64,000 nucleotides of DNA from the NCBI GenBank assembly GCA_026874595.1, contig CM049316.1, forward strand, positions 6,152,339 through 6,216,338, written 5' to 3'. Source of the stretch: Sipunculus nudus (lineage: Eukaryota; Annelida; Sipuncula; Golfingiida; Sipunculidae). The notes under the pieces are model-generated. The model worked only from the letters and a program-made list of their open reading frames with translations. It ran no database searches and had not been told where the DNA came from. The position numbers and the translations under genes were made by a program. How positions within the stretch are numbered: the stretch's first letter is position 1; each line of letters begins with the position of its first letter. Of this stretch, positions 1 through 10,109 are shown piece after piece.

Positions 1-163
1 TACTGTAGATACCCCTGTTCAGAGGAAGTTCCTCAAAGGACCTTTTGTTTTTTCGTCCTTTCATGTTGAAGCTGGACCACAGGTTGTATGTCCCAATCTT
101 TTGCAGCATTCTCCTAACGGTGTCACCACAGTTGTGCCCGCCCATGCCAGTCATCAAGGTAAC
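1..163 (-). CDS. DUF4806-domain protein, exon with C-terminal half of domain (partial at window edge)
   Basis: Exon of a minus-strand gene, read from 163 down to 1 and continuing outside the window. A good acceptor (pyrimidine-rich, ending TTGACAG) precedes it. The open frame reads VTLMTGMGGHNCGDTV, then RRMLQKIG, then a GRKNK..F.ELPL stretch. This is the second half of DUF4806: GG followed by a conserved R..L and a basic GRK.K..F tail. The preceding exon (632-855) ends in phase 0 with ..FRKKL, so joining gives the family's continuous F..L(V)..L...GG. DUF4806 is a domain of unknown function in invertebrate proteins, often near or inside transposon-like or THAP/BEN-type genes, so an old domesticated or mobile origin is possible. 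Function unknown. Stop codon not seen. Confidence 0.8.
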
Positions 164-631
164 CTGTCAAAAGAAAAAAAATATATATCAGGATTGCAAA
201 TGTATCAATATTTAATTTTAATGTTAAAAATATGCTATATTTAAAAAAATCCATTTTAAAATATTGATCAAAGTCATTGAATCAGAATATCCTATAAACA
301 GACCAGCCAACTAGTCTTAATCTTATTTAGTCTTATTTTAAAGATTTTTTTTAAGCAGAAAATCAGAAGCAGAAAAAATAGTAAGATTTCTTAATATTTT
401 GGGAATGAGAAAGTTCACTCTGCTGATCAGTAGTTTTCTTTCCAGTAATGACACAAGATGTACAAATAGACAGCAGCATTCAGATCAAGGATGATTCAAG
501 CATTGAGCCTCGAGGGGTTCTGCTCCTGGACCCTCGCCATGTTCTTGAACGAGGAACCCAACCAGGGTCCTATAAATAGAAATTTTTATTTAATAATAAC
601 GTATACAAACATATACAATCTAAATACACAC
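164..631 (-). other. intron of the DUF4806 gene, with a GC-richer block
   Basis: GT (631-630) to AG (165-164) on the minus strand, phase 0. A GC-richer block near 445-570 stands out in the AT-rich intron. On the minus strand it starts after a TTTATAG acceptor-like site and is open for about 29 codons in the incoming phase before a TGA. It could be an alternative terminal exon that skips the second half of the domain, but its peptide resembles nothing I know. Confidence 0.6.
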
Positions 632-855
632 CAATTTTTTGCGGAACGCTGAATCTTCCAGCTTTTTGCAGAAATTTTTGAGTTCTTCCACTTTATCAAA
701 TGGTTTTGCAATAATGTCCTCGATGAGAACTGCCTCCATCCCTGAACCTGTAGGTCTTGACCTAGAAGAACTGGATAGCTGACGCAGCAGAGTTAGCATT
801 TCTTTTTGATTTTCGATGACTTCTTTCATCATCATCGTCATTTTTGTTTGGTAAC
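632..855 (-). CDS. DUF4806-domain protein, exon with N-terminal half of domain
   Basis: Minus-strand exon of 224 nt. The acceptor is TTCTTTCACAG and the donor TTG/GTGTGT. It starts at codon position 2 and ends at a codon boundary. The protein has a short coiled-coil-like stretch (KEVIENQKEMLTLLRQL), a Ser/Arg-rich linker, then the start of DUF4806: KPFDKVEELKNFCKKLED, followed by SAFRKKL. That matches the family's 'P....EEL..FE..L.D..FR..L' opening. The upstream exon (2426-2611) ends with one base that completes a Ser codon here, so the phases agree. The ATG at 886 upstream lies in intron sequence and is not the likely start. Confidence 0.82.
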
Positions 856-1061
856 CTGTGAAAGAAAAAGTCTCTTGATAAACCATTTCTGTAGGGTGAT
901 AACTGAGGGGATATTGATTATCTATACCAAAATTAGATAGTCGGCTTTACCTGTAATGAAAATGAATGCCTAAATTATCAAGGGGCCCATGTGTCATGGA
1001 GCTGGGCTGAGGTTGTCTATGAGGGATATTTATATATATAAGAAATATAATAACACATATA

Positions 1062-1854
1062 CAGTAGAGCGCCGTTTTTCCGTAAGCGTCGGGGGACAAG
1101 CTTTTTGTTCGTAAAAACTAACATTCGGAAATGCGGACAAGGGTCTAGCGGCAAGTTAGTAGACAGTTAATGATTAACTTAATGCCATTTTACCCGAGAA
1201 ACACGGTGTTTCTTTTCGATATTCGTAATTGACGACCTGGACGCATAAAAAATATTGGATTATTGCTGAGCAAAATTGGCAAAAATCAGTCTAATCTGCT
1301 TTAAGGATACGTGCGTGTTCTTTTTTTCCCATCAAATTCACTGGAGTGAAAGGTCAAATGACATCGCATAGGAACACGGTGTTTCTTATCAATCTACGTT
1401 ATTGAAGACCGGGACATTTAAAGCTGCTCGAGCACAAGCGTTTTATGAATTATACCTCACCAGTATTGATGCGAGTAAACTGCTCAGTTATTTGGCATGA
1501 CATCCTGTCCCAAGCCGACTAACTATCCTTGCTTGAATACAAACGAGATGTGATTGATAACACACAAGTGCTCTTGGATAAACTGCTCAGTCGCTTGCTA
1601 GGGGTACAGGGGGCCGAGCGTTGCGGGGCTAGCTATAGTTTTCACACCCTTGCCCCGGTGCCAACAACCACCCAGAATTAATTAATAAGGGGCACCACTT
1701 GGCTTAACAGATGACTGGAGGCTTAGTGACTCGTAATTACAATACTCATTTTAGGTTTTTACATACTTGAAATATGTTTCGGAAAAACAAATACATTTTC
1801 GCTCCCCATTTTAATTTTCGGAAATTCGGCATTCGGAAATACGGCCCTCTACTG
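1062..1854. mobile_element. non-autonomous pogo/Tigger-like DNA transposon, about 0.79 kb
   Basis: The left end reads CAGTAGAGCGCCGTTTTTCC. The reverse complement of the right end reads CAGTAGAGGGCCGTATTTCC. These are imperfect terminal inverted repeats that begin CAGTAGA, as pogo/Tigger (Tc1-mariner) elements do. The left end is preceded by TA; the right flank is AA, so the TA duplication has decayed. Both ends continue with CCG/CGG-containing 'TTCCGAA/TTCGGAA' blocks. There is no transposase frame. An internal block around 'AACACGGTGTTTCTT' occurs twice about 176 bp apart (near 1194 and 1370). Confidence 0.7.
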
Positions 1855-2311
1855 AATTATTATAATAATATTTATTATTATTATGACTATTATTATTATC
1901 ATTACTACCACAAATGCAGAACACCCTCCAAGGCAGGGATATAATGTCATAATATGTTTGCAGAAATCCCTTCTTCTATGCACACCACAACTGAATCAAC
2001 TGAGAACTAATTGAAGCCGAACGAAAGCTGGCTAAGAAACCCGGCAGAAAGAAAGCATGGGTTTATTGTTATTGTTGCCTGGGTTTGACTAAATTGCACC
2101 TTGTTTTTGTCCCGGTTGGAATGATGGACCTATAAAATAAAGTAACTGTGTAAAGACCTGCTGTTTGACTGCCTCTCTCTGAAATTGTCTCTCTCTGCTG
2201 AAAATCAGAGGGGAAATTTATTTAAATCTTCGTTGGATTGAGAGTTTCTATGTAAGTGTTCTGAATGTGACTTGCCGCTACACTAAATCCAAAGATCCCC
2301 CGGCAGTCGTA

Positions 2312-2314
<3 letters not shown>

Positions 2315-2372
<58 letters not shown>
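2315..2372. repeat. (AT)n microsatellite
   Basis: About 29 uninterrupted AT dinucleotides. The Tyr-Ile repeat frames it produces on both strands are artefacts. Confidence 0.97.
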
Positions 2373-2374
<2 letters not shown>

Positions 2375-2425
2375 TGCCATGACAGAAATCTTTTTGTTAG
2401 GGTCTCTGAATATGAATCTACTTAC

Positions 2426-2611
2426 TGGTGTCATCTGTCCTTTTGGGCTGCTGCCTAAAAGTAGATGGAGATGTCACCGGAGAGACTGGAGGTAGAGGTG
2501 GTAGCAGAAGCTTAGGTGATGCTGGTCCAGGCATGTACACTCTATGTACCTCTGTTGTTGGCCTTTTAACAGATTTGCTGTATTCCAAAGGGACCATTTC
2601 GTCATCTTTGC
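2426..2611 (-). CDS. proline-rich exon of the DUF4806 gene
   Basis: 186 nt on the minus strand between the acceptor TTTTCATTCTAG and the donor ACACCA/GTAAGTAG. The frame that fits both neighbours is open throughout. It starts KDDEMVPLEYSKSVKRP and continues into a run rich in Pro, Leu and Ser (KLLLPPLPPVSPVTSP), ending QQPKRTDDT. It begins at codon position 2 and leaves one base, which pairs in phase with exon 632-855. It probably encodes a disordered linker upstream of DUF4806. Further 5' exons are expected at higher coordinates; only a weak candidate (6146-6205) was found. Confidence 0.72.
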
Positions 2612-3253
2612 CTAGAATGAAAAGTATAATGTATTGATACTGTAAAGGGATATAATTAATTTAATGTGCAATACCAATTTACTGCTAAGACTGATAGCAC
2701 AGGTTCAAAATTACTATGTTATTACACTTTCTTCTGTTTTTTTAGCAAACCTGTGAGCTTATGCGATGGTGCGGCGTCGTGCGTCGTCCGTCGTGCGTCG
2801 TCTGTACGTTAACCATAGCTATCTCAAAAACGGCAGGACCTAGCATCACCAAATTTTTTGCAAATAGTCAGTCATCCAAAAAACTATATAAGATTTTGTT
2901 TATTTTTTTTCTAACTTAATTTTCTTAGATTTTAAAGGGAAAAAGCTAAAAAAGCTTTAAAAATCTTCTTCTCCGAAACTGTCCAGCCAAATTGTCCAAT
3001 ATTTCCCAGAAATGATCATCTGTCCAAAAAAGCATACTAAAATTACAGTCTCAGAAATGGCTTGAGCTATCATCACCAAATTTTATGCCATATCTGAAAT
3101 TGAGGTATTGGTGGCGCCACCTGCATAGGCCTTTTTTGTACGGGGGTCATCAGTGCCCGTATCATACTGAAGGCTACAAATAACTTCTTCTCTGAAACGA
3201 TATTGCCAAATTGTTTAATACTGCACAGAAATGATCCTAGGGTAGTGCTTTCT

Positions 3254-4030
3254 GAAGTTTGTTCAAATGGTCTCAGTTCAGTGACTTTTGGGAAGTTATG
3301 GGAAGCTGAATTTAGTCATATGACATAGCAGCCCATTTTAGCTAAGTGACTAAAAAAATCTTCTTCTCAAAAACCACTGGGCCAAATTTTTAAATCTCAC
3401 ACATTAATTATCCTTAGATGTTGATAATTCAAGTTTGTTCAAATGGTCTCAGTTCAGTGATTTTTGGCTAAGTTATGGGAAGCTGAATTTAGTCATATGC
3501 CGTAACAGCCCATTTTAGCTAAGTGGCTACAAAAATCTTCTTCTCAAAAACCACTGGGCCAAATTTTTAAATCTCACACATTAATTATCCTTAGATGCTG
3601 ATAATTCAAGTTTGTTCAAATGGTCTCAGTTCAGTGACTTTTGGCTAAGTTATGGGAAGCTGAATTTAGTCATATGCCGTAACAGCCCATTTTAGCTAAG
3701 TGGCTACAAAAATCTTCTCCTCAAAAACCACTGGGCCAAATTTTAAAATCTCACACATTAATTATTCTTAGATGTTGATAATTCAAATTTGTTCAAATGG
3801 TCTCAGTTCAGTGACTTTTAGCTGAGTTATGGGAAGCTGAATTTAGTCATATGCCATAACAGCCCATTTTACCCAAGTGGCTACAAAAATCTTCTTCTCA
3901 AAAACCACTGGGCCAAATTCTTAAATCTTACACATTAATTATCCTTAGATGTTGATAATTCAAGTTTCTTCAAATGGTTTTGGTTCAATGACTTTTGGCT
4001 GAATTATGGGAAGCTGAACTTTGCCATTTT
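3254..4030. repeat. 177-bp tandem repeat, about 4.4 copies
   Basis: The anchor 'AAGTTTGTTCAAATGGTCTC' or a close variant occurs at about 3254, 3431, 3608, 3785 and 3962, a constant 177-bp period. Each unit holds 'TTATGGGAAGCTGAATTTAG' and 'AAAACCACTGGGCCAAAT'. Units are very similar to each other, the last being the most diverged. Confidence 0.9.
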
Positions 4031-4775
4031 GCTGTATTTTCCCATATGAGTTATAAACCTACAAAACGTTTTTTTGACTGATGAGGCCAGTTTGTTTAAT
4101 ATTTTGCAAGACTAATTCCCTGAATAATTCTTATAATAATTGTCTTTTATGGTTCCAAAGAATGAATATTTGCTGATTTATAAAGATTGAATTGAGTCAT
4201 TTTACCATACATGTTAGCTGTGTGAAGCAGATACATCTATCCTAGCACCAGTTTATCAGCATCCATTACATCATGCATCTAGAAATTTAGATTTCAGGTT
4301 ATCTATGGAAAATATTGACAAGAACGTTTTTTAAAAGCTTTTAAAAATGTAGATTTATGATATTAGATATCATCTGTACAGTAACTCATAATTTCTCAGG
4401 AATAGCAGGAGCTACCATCCCCAAATTTTATGTAATTATCTGTCACAAAATAAATGTTGATCGATTCAGCGTATTTTTGCTATCTGCATTTACTTAGATT
4501 TTACAGGGAAAAAGCTGAAAAAAACTTTAAAAGTCTTCTTCTTGTAAACGGTCAGAAATTTACAGAAATGATCCCAGAGGCGAGCCCTCACAAGTTTGTT
4601 CAAATGGTTTGTTTTTGATAAATTTTAGCAGAGTTACATAACAGGCCAAGATTGTGTATGTTTCTTGATTAGGTTGAGAAACTGCCAACTGTTTCAGATT
4701 TGGCAACAGATCATGAGTTCATTCAGTGCAGCCAAATATAGGTCAACACTTCAATCAGTGCAGCCAAGCACAAGG

Positions 4776-4885
4776 CATGTGATCACCTCATGGGTGTCAT
4801 GTGAGCACCTCATGGGCAGCATGTGATCATCTCATGGGTAGCATGTGATCACATCATGAGTATCATGTGATTACCACATGGGTGT
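4776..4885. repeat. 22-bp minisatellite, 5 copies
   Basis: Unit CATGTGATCACCTCATGGGT plus 2 bases, with substitutions but no indels. Most units contain the palindrome TGATCA. The copies are adjacent with no spacers, so it is not CRISPR-like. Confidence 0.9.
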
Positions 4886-5100
4886 CATGCCCCTAAGGGC
4901 TGCATATGAAGCCAATATGTGAGCTTATGCAATTGTGTGGCTACTATTTCAGATTTGGTAACAGGCAAAAGATCAGTCTGGATTTATTTATAGCTTTGGC
5001 AGACTGCCAACTGTGTCAGATTATGCAACAGGTCAAGAATTCACTCAGTGCAGCCAGGTGCAGGTCAAGAGTTCACTCAGTGCAGTAGCCTGAGCCAGTA

Positions 5101-6140
5101 ATTTGACACAGTACACCAGGGGCAACAGCCTTTCTCACCTAAGCCTGGTCAGCCCCATGCATCAGACTCAAGGTAAGTTTGATGTATTGGCCTGTTATTC
5201 TGAATTGTCTATGTGTCTTTAATGGCTTTCTCGTTCACAAGACAGGTGTCGCCATCTGCAATGACTTTTGCAAAGTGTATGTGCCTGCTTAATTCTAAGG
5301 AGGAATTTGATATATCAGCCTGAAATTTGGCATATTTATACATGTCAAATAGCTTTGTTGTATACACTTGTATATACTTTGTGTTGTGTGCACCCATGCG
5401 AGAATTTCAGCAGTGATGTTTGTGTATTGTTTCTTGTTCAGATGTTTAGTACTTTGCCTTGTTAGCATCTTCCATTTTTAACTTTCCAGAATGTATAATT
5501 CAGGACATATAACCTCCATCACACTCAGGTAGGGCAGGTTTTCCCGTAAATATTTACGGTTAATTAATTATTAACATTTTTGCAGGTTTGACTCATACAA
5601 CCAATGTTTGAGAAGATGGCACCAGAAGGTTCAGGTGATACATTATCTGTTTACAATAGTTTATGCTGTTATATGGTAGTAACGCCATGGATATTGCAGG
5701 GATTTATGGAAAGGGGCCTGGGGAGGAGTTGGGGGGGGGGGGGGAGGGGCCTGAAGAAAACCTGCTGGCCAAGAGTACATATTTTCATGGTATTTTTTTA
5801 TTAAAAATAATTTTCATACTCAGATTTTCTTAGCACTTAAAGCAGCTATTTAGAATCTGGAAAATATTTGGTAATATTACATAGAACGTTTTGGGGGGGG
5901 GGGGGGGCATGTCACGCCCCTGGTAACACAACTCATGTGAACTGGCAATTTTGACTTGTAGATTTATAGCATGTTTTTTTTTTTTAATTTCAGCACTAAT
6001 TTCATTAATTCTATCTATTATCATTATCATATATGTGATAAATCATTTGTTTGATTTAGTAACCATTTTCAGTGTTATTATTTAGTATAGCTGAAAATGA
6101 TATATAAAAGTTTTACTAATACTCAAAAATGCAATATTTT
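5101..6140. other. unassigned sequence with two poly-G tracts
   Basis: No gene model. A donor-like CAAG/GTAAGTTT at about 5170 (+) follows a short open stretch, but no partner exon was recognised. Poly-G runs occur at about 5731-5743 and 5893-5907. Confidence 0.5.
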
Positions 6141-6145
6141 ATTAC

Positions 6146-6205
6146 CAGCCATTCCTGGACAGTTATGTTGTGGTGGAGAAATGAGTACTGGCCTCTGGTG
6201 TTTCC
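6146..6205 (-). other. candidate upstream micro-exon of the DUF4806 gene
   Basis: 60 nt on the minus strand from ACCCATAG/GG to GCTG/GTAATA. In the phase that fits exon 2426-2611 it is open and reads KHQRPVLISPPQHNCPGMAG, proline-rich like its putative neighbour. The donor is good but the acceptor has a poor pyrimidine tract. The opposite strand also has an acceptor (TTATTACCAG/CC at 6148) and a 31-codon open frame ending in TAA at 6243, so the strand is ambiguous. Only transcript data can decide. Confidence 0.28.
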
Positions 6206-6249
6206 CTATGGGTGGTTTTGGAATGATGTTTGCATCATTTTAACTGAGG

Positions 6250-7410
6250 TTGGAGCCACTCGAGTTAATCCAAAGGTTTTTATTTTATTGTTATAATTTC
6301 AGGTATATCTTTTTTACTAACAATTATTTCACATCTGTCTAAAATGTTTTAGATATTTATAACTCGGATGTCTTAGTTTTCAGTACATACCAGAACTTTG
6401 TGAATCTGATACCTTCAGAAGTACTGCATATTTTCATGAAATTTGATACATAAATTGTTTTATCCAACATTGACCTTGGCCTTTAAGATTATATTTCTGC
6501 TTAAACTATATTCCAGCTAATATTTTAATATCTTAAATGTTTTTGAAAACAGAGCATTTTACAGAATACCTTTGAGATATTAGTTGAACATGGGATGATT
6601 TCAAATAATTTAACCTAATGTTAACCTTAACTGAAAATTTGTATCAACATGTTTTCCCTTTTTTTCATGTTTACTTGTGTTCATGCAGCTGCCAAATTAC
6701 AAAAGTGGTGTCAGTTTCCTAACTCTGGTTTTAAAGCCAACTGAAAATTTGTTTGACTGATGGTGACTAACACTTTATTTACCTTCCTTGTCTTAAAGTA
6801 ATTTGTGTTGAATAATAATACAATTCAATTGTTTGATCATGAAAATGAATTCAAATACTAATACAGGAAAAAGAAATAATCAAATGCCAGTGCAAATACC
6901 TTAAAAATGCATTCATGAATACATTTCATAATATTATTTTTATAATATTTTTAAAAAAATATCTTCAGATGATACTGTTAGTATTTTTAATTAAATTGTA
7001 TTTGGCCCAATAATTGCAATTTTTAATAAATAATTAAACTCTCATATAATTTTTGCTAATGCAACTCTTGAGTATAGGTAACCTGTAATTATTGAATAAC
7101 AGTTAACTCCTTTGTAAAAAGCATGATAATTAACATGACTTATAGTGGACATTTTTTTCGAATACTTCTGCTGCAATGTAGATAAAGTTATTAGGCCAAG
7201 TCAAAACCTGTGTGACAATAGCACTCCTATTCCAAATATAAAAAATATAAATGACATAAGTCATCTTCCCTCTCCAAAGATTTGAATAAAACTTTGTACA
7301 ACTTAAGTTAAACGCTATCATCCTCATAAATCAGCTTATATTGCCACACAAAACCAATATTTGTCTACCCCTCCTTCCAAATCATATTTTATGATAATAG
7401 ATAACAGCTC
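6250..7410. other. AT-rich sequence, nothing recognised
   Basis: No splice-consistent coding stretch, no terminal repeats and no RNA motif seen on either strand. Confidence 0.6.
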
Positions 7411-7411
7411 A

Positions 7412-7757
7412 ATTGTTCTAAGTTATTAGCATAAATTTAAAATCAGTACCTTAAGTTTTGCCCAAATTTGACGATGGCACATTTTTTTACTGTTAGTGCT
7501 GTAGATTTAATTTTCACAGCATGTACAAATGAGCATTTCATATGTTAAAATCTGAAATTTTAAACCAATTGATCAAGACCTGTAGATTCCATTCGAGTTT
7601 TCAAGCACCATGTCTTCATCAAGTCAGTGGTATTCAGTGTTGTTACATAACCCCTTTACTCTTGGCCTTCTGCCTCTGTGAGTGTCTGCGTCAGGCTGGG
7701 TCAGGTAGTAATTACTAGAGAGCCTCTCCCTCTCTCTGGGGCAGTCTAGCTCTCTTT

Positions 7758-7811
<54 letters not shown>

Positions 7812-7862
7812 CTGTACCTCCCTTTCTCCCTCCACCCCATTCTGTTGAAAGGTACTCTAAAC
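7412..7862 (+). repeat. dispersed repeat copy A (partner at 18205-18545), with a (CT)n tract
   Basis: It shares, in order and orientation with 18205-18545, 'AGTTATTAGC', 'TTTAATTTTCACAGCAT', 'TTAAAATCTGAAATTT' and 'CACCATGTC', followed by a pyrimidine-rich end. A (CT)n run of about 48 bp lies at 7762-7810. Confidence 0.7.
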
Positions 7863-9125
7863 CAGATTTATTAGCTACAAATGTTGATGCAATTTAGGAA
7901 AGTGAATCAACTGAAATATTCACGTATATATGTTATACTGTAAATGTATAGTAACATTTTTAAACCTGGAAAACAAAATTGATGTAATGAGAAAAAAGAA
8001 ATTAATGCAGTTATTGTTATTTATTTCCTGGCTCAGTGGAATGGGAATTAAAATTATTTACTTTGTTTCTCCATAATTCTGCCTATTTTGAATATTTAAT
8101 AATTATGAATAAACTTTTTTTTCCTGTAAGCACTGTTGAATTAAATTTCTTATTCTGTATGTATTATGCAAGGGGTTGTAACACCCAACATCCCCTTTCC
8201 CCACCCCACTGGGTCCTTGCTCCTTGGCACTGTGCACAATAGTTCTATTGCAAATGCATAAAATTTAACAATTAGAGAAAATATATACAGAGAAACAGAG
8301 GCGCCCCCCCCCCATATCCCCCCCCCCCCCCCCAACAAGTCCTCCCACCTGTGGAGTGGGAAGGTTATGGCAACTGGATACATATCATAAAATAGAAAAA
8401 AAATTTATTAAAAAAACTGGATCTCAATAGACAAATGTGTAAACTGTTAATAAAAAAAATATTATTTGCAACAATTTCTTCAATCATATCTACCAACTAT
8501 GGCCCAGATTACCTCTTTATCTACATTTATTAATATGTTAGATTTTAACCTTCCAGGTGTTTAAGTACTGTTGAATACTCTGCCCCCCCCCCCTCTCTCC
8601 TTGTATCTCTACATCCTGTTCCACCCCTCCTTGCTGCCCTCACTGATCCCTTCTCCGAACCCAATCCCAATGTCAGCCTCATTATACAAGAACCAGATGA
8701 ATCAGATATATTCATATTTTTATATTTTGTATAACTATTTGCCCATATGTACCTATGTACATGCCAGAAATTATATCAATATTGTGTAATATGAAGATGT
8801 GGTTGGCATCAAAATAATGTAACTTGTCAAGACTGAAGAGATATCATGTCATACAGTCACAAATTCATAAATCCCCTCATCAGCATAGTAAATCATAACA
8901 TTATATCTGTCAAATCGAAATCTTGCAGACTTCCATACGCAATAGATCCTTCAACAAATAGCCTTATCATCATTCCACCACTGCTTAGTATACTGTCATT
9001 GCATTCATATTTGCTCAAATATATCGCTATTTTCAGCACCTCCTAAATAGGTAAAACATTAACCACTATATTTTACTTCATATTAATCCAACAGTCCGGT
9101 TATTTCATATACCATTTACTCACAT
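7863..9125. other. unassigned sequence with poly-C tracts
   Basis: Poly-C runs at 8304-8313, 8318-8333 and about 8583-8591. Open frames here are short and low-complexity. No gene supported. Confidence 0.5.
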
Positions 9126-9129
9126 ATTA

Positions 9130-9560
9130 CATTATATTCCCTTATAATAGCCCAACATGTCTATGACATTCATAAGCATAAATCGACTCAGCATAGTATC
9201 ACAATGGTGATACAGTTTTAGTCCAATCACTATCGGCTGAGCACCGTGACCAATGGGTCCCTTGTTTTCTCTATTTTTGAGACCTTCAAAGATGTGGTCG
9301 TCCGTCAACAGGTCATAAATCTGGTCATTGCACCTAGAATATTCTAACTTGAAATCCAAGGAGGTCCATGAAAAATCTCCTTGGAAACCTGAAATTAGGT
9401 ATCTGTTACCCATATCCTCCGAGCTATGCTTCAGTTGAATGTGGATAACACCTACAAAATTTGGCATTCATCTGATAACATTCCCTTTGTTAATGTCTTC
9501 CTTGTCGGCTGAGCATCATGACCCCTGGGTCAATTGTTTTATTCCAGAAATAAATTTGCC
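9130..9560 (-). repeat. fragment of the 337-bp repeat family (reverse orientation)
   Basis: Contains 'CACCTAGAATATTCTAACTT', 'GGAGGTCCATGAAAAATCTC', 'CTGTTACCCATATCCTC' and flanking 'GCTGAGCACCGTGACCAATG'. All are shared in reverse complement with the array at 41.3-43.4 kb. The 111-codon open frame over it (9132-9467) is repeat sequence, not a gene. Confidence 0.8.
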
Positions 9561-9834
9561 TGACTACTGTCAAATTTCATTAAAATTAGTTAGAATGGTT
9601 TCCCTTAGATGAACCCATCACAGCATGGCAGACAATTTGCACCACACCCCAACACCCATTTTCTTGCCATTTTCCGTATAAATTTCTTCCTGCAGATTAA
9701 AAAAAAATATTTCACAGATATTTCTTTATTATGTTATACATGACTACAGGTGAGAGATAAATTGCATGCATTTGCTTGCTTATATATTTATTTAGGGTGA
9801 ATGATCAGACTTTAAAAAATATCAATTTTTTCAG

Positions 9835-9940
9835 GGCACTGGCTGGCATCAATTATGACCATGGATCAAAAGTCGTAGTCACTGATAAGAAGAGACCACA
9901 AATCGAGAAGAAAGTAAAAAAAAAAACTGTGATGACCTAA
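9835..9940 (+). CDS. candidate terminal coding exon of an unidentified gene
   Basis: After a strong acceptor (ATCAATTTTTTCAG) the frame starting one base in reads ALAGINYDHGSKVVVTDKKR, then PQIEKKVKKKTVMT and TAA: 34 codons with a very basic tail. A canonical AATAAA lies about 150 bp downstream at 10087-10092. The acceptor, a complete frame with a lysine-rich end and a polyA signal make a terminal exon plausible. I do not recognise the protein and found no upstream exon, so a chance open stretch remains possible. Confidence 0.38.
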
Positions 9941-10086
9941 GGAAATCAAGTAACGAGTGGGACTTGTACGTAACCCATAAAAATTTGTATTGCCAGTTTT
10001 TATTGTATAAATAATTGTTGCAAGTTTCAGTAATAGATTCCTAGCAGTTATTTATTTTATTATTGTTACGTTATTAGTGAGTAGAA

Positions 10087-10092
10087 AATAAA
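10087..10092 (+). terminator. polyadenylation signal AATAAA downstream of the candidate exon 9835-9940
   Basis: Exact AATAAA about 147 bp after the TAA. Meaningful only if that exon is real. Confidence 0.4.
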
Positions 10093-10109
10093 CGTGTTAT
10101 ATGCATTTT

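Larger units (their letters stand above)
856..2425 (-). other. intron of the DUF4806 gene carrying a transposon and a microsatellite
   Basis: GT at 2425-2424 (GTAAGTAG, near-consensus) to AG at 857-856. It contains the pogo-like element at 1062-1854, a TTA/TTATTA-rich run at 1856-1905 and an (AT)n tract at 2315-2372. No coding signal in 1910-2300. Confidence 0.7.
2745..5100. repeat. composite interspersed repeat starting GTGAGCTTATGCGATGG, containing tandem arrays
   Basis: It begins with GTGAGCTTATGCGATGG followed by a (CGTCGT)n-like run at 2771-2812. The same opening (GTGAGCTTATGCAATTG) returns near 4919. Inside are a GGTGGCGCCACC palindrome (near 3110), the 177-bp array and the 22-bp array annotated separately. 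A related copy in reverse orientation ends near 44660 ('GACGGACGACGACCGAGCTTCGCCATCCC...AGCTCACAAG'). No coding capacity. It has the look of a large non-autonomous element that grows by internal tandem duplication. Confidence 0.6.

Noticed and set aside
2222-2458. Open frames with long Tyr-Ile repeats on both strands
   Set aside because: They are translations of the (AT)n microsatellite; the same holds for frames at 27814-28121.
4776-4885. CRISPR-like array
   Set aside because: 22-bp units are directly adjacent without spacers, in a eukaryotic genome.
5101-5172. Possible plus-strand exon ending ACTCAAG/GTAAGTTT
   Set aside because: Good donor, but the open stretch is tied to a dispersed repeat with no partner exon; not enough to call.
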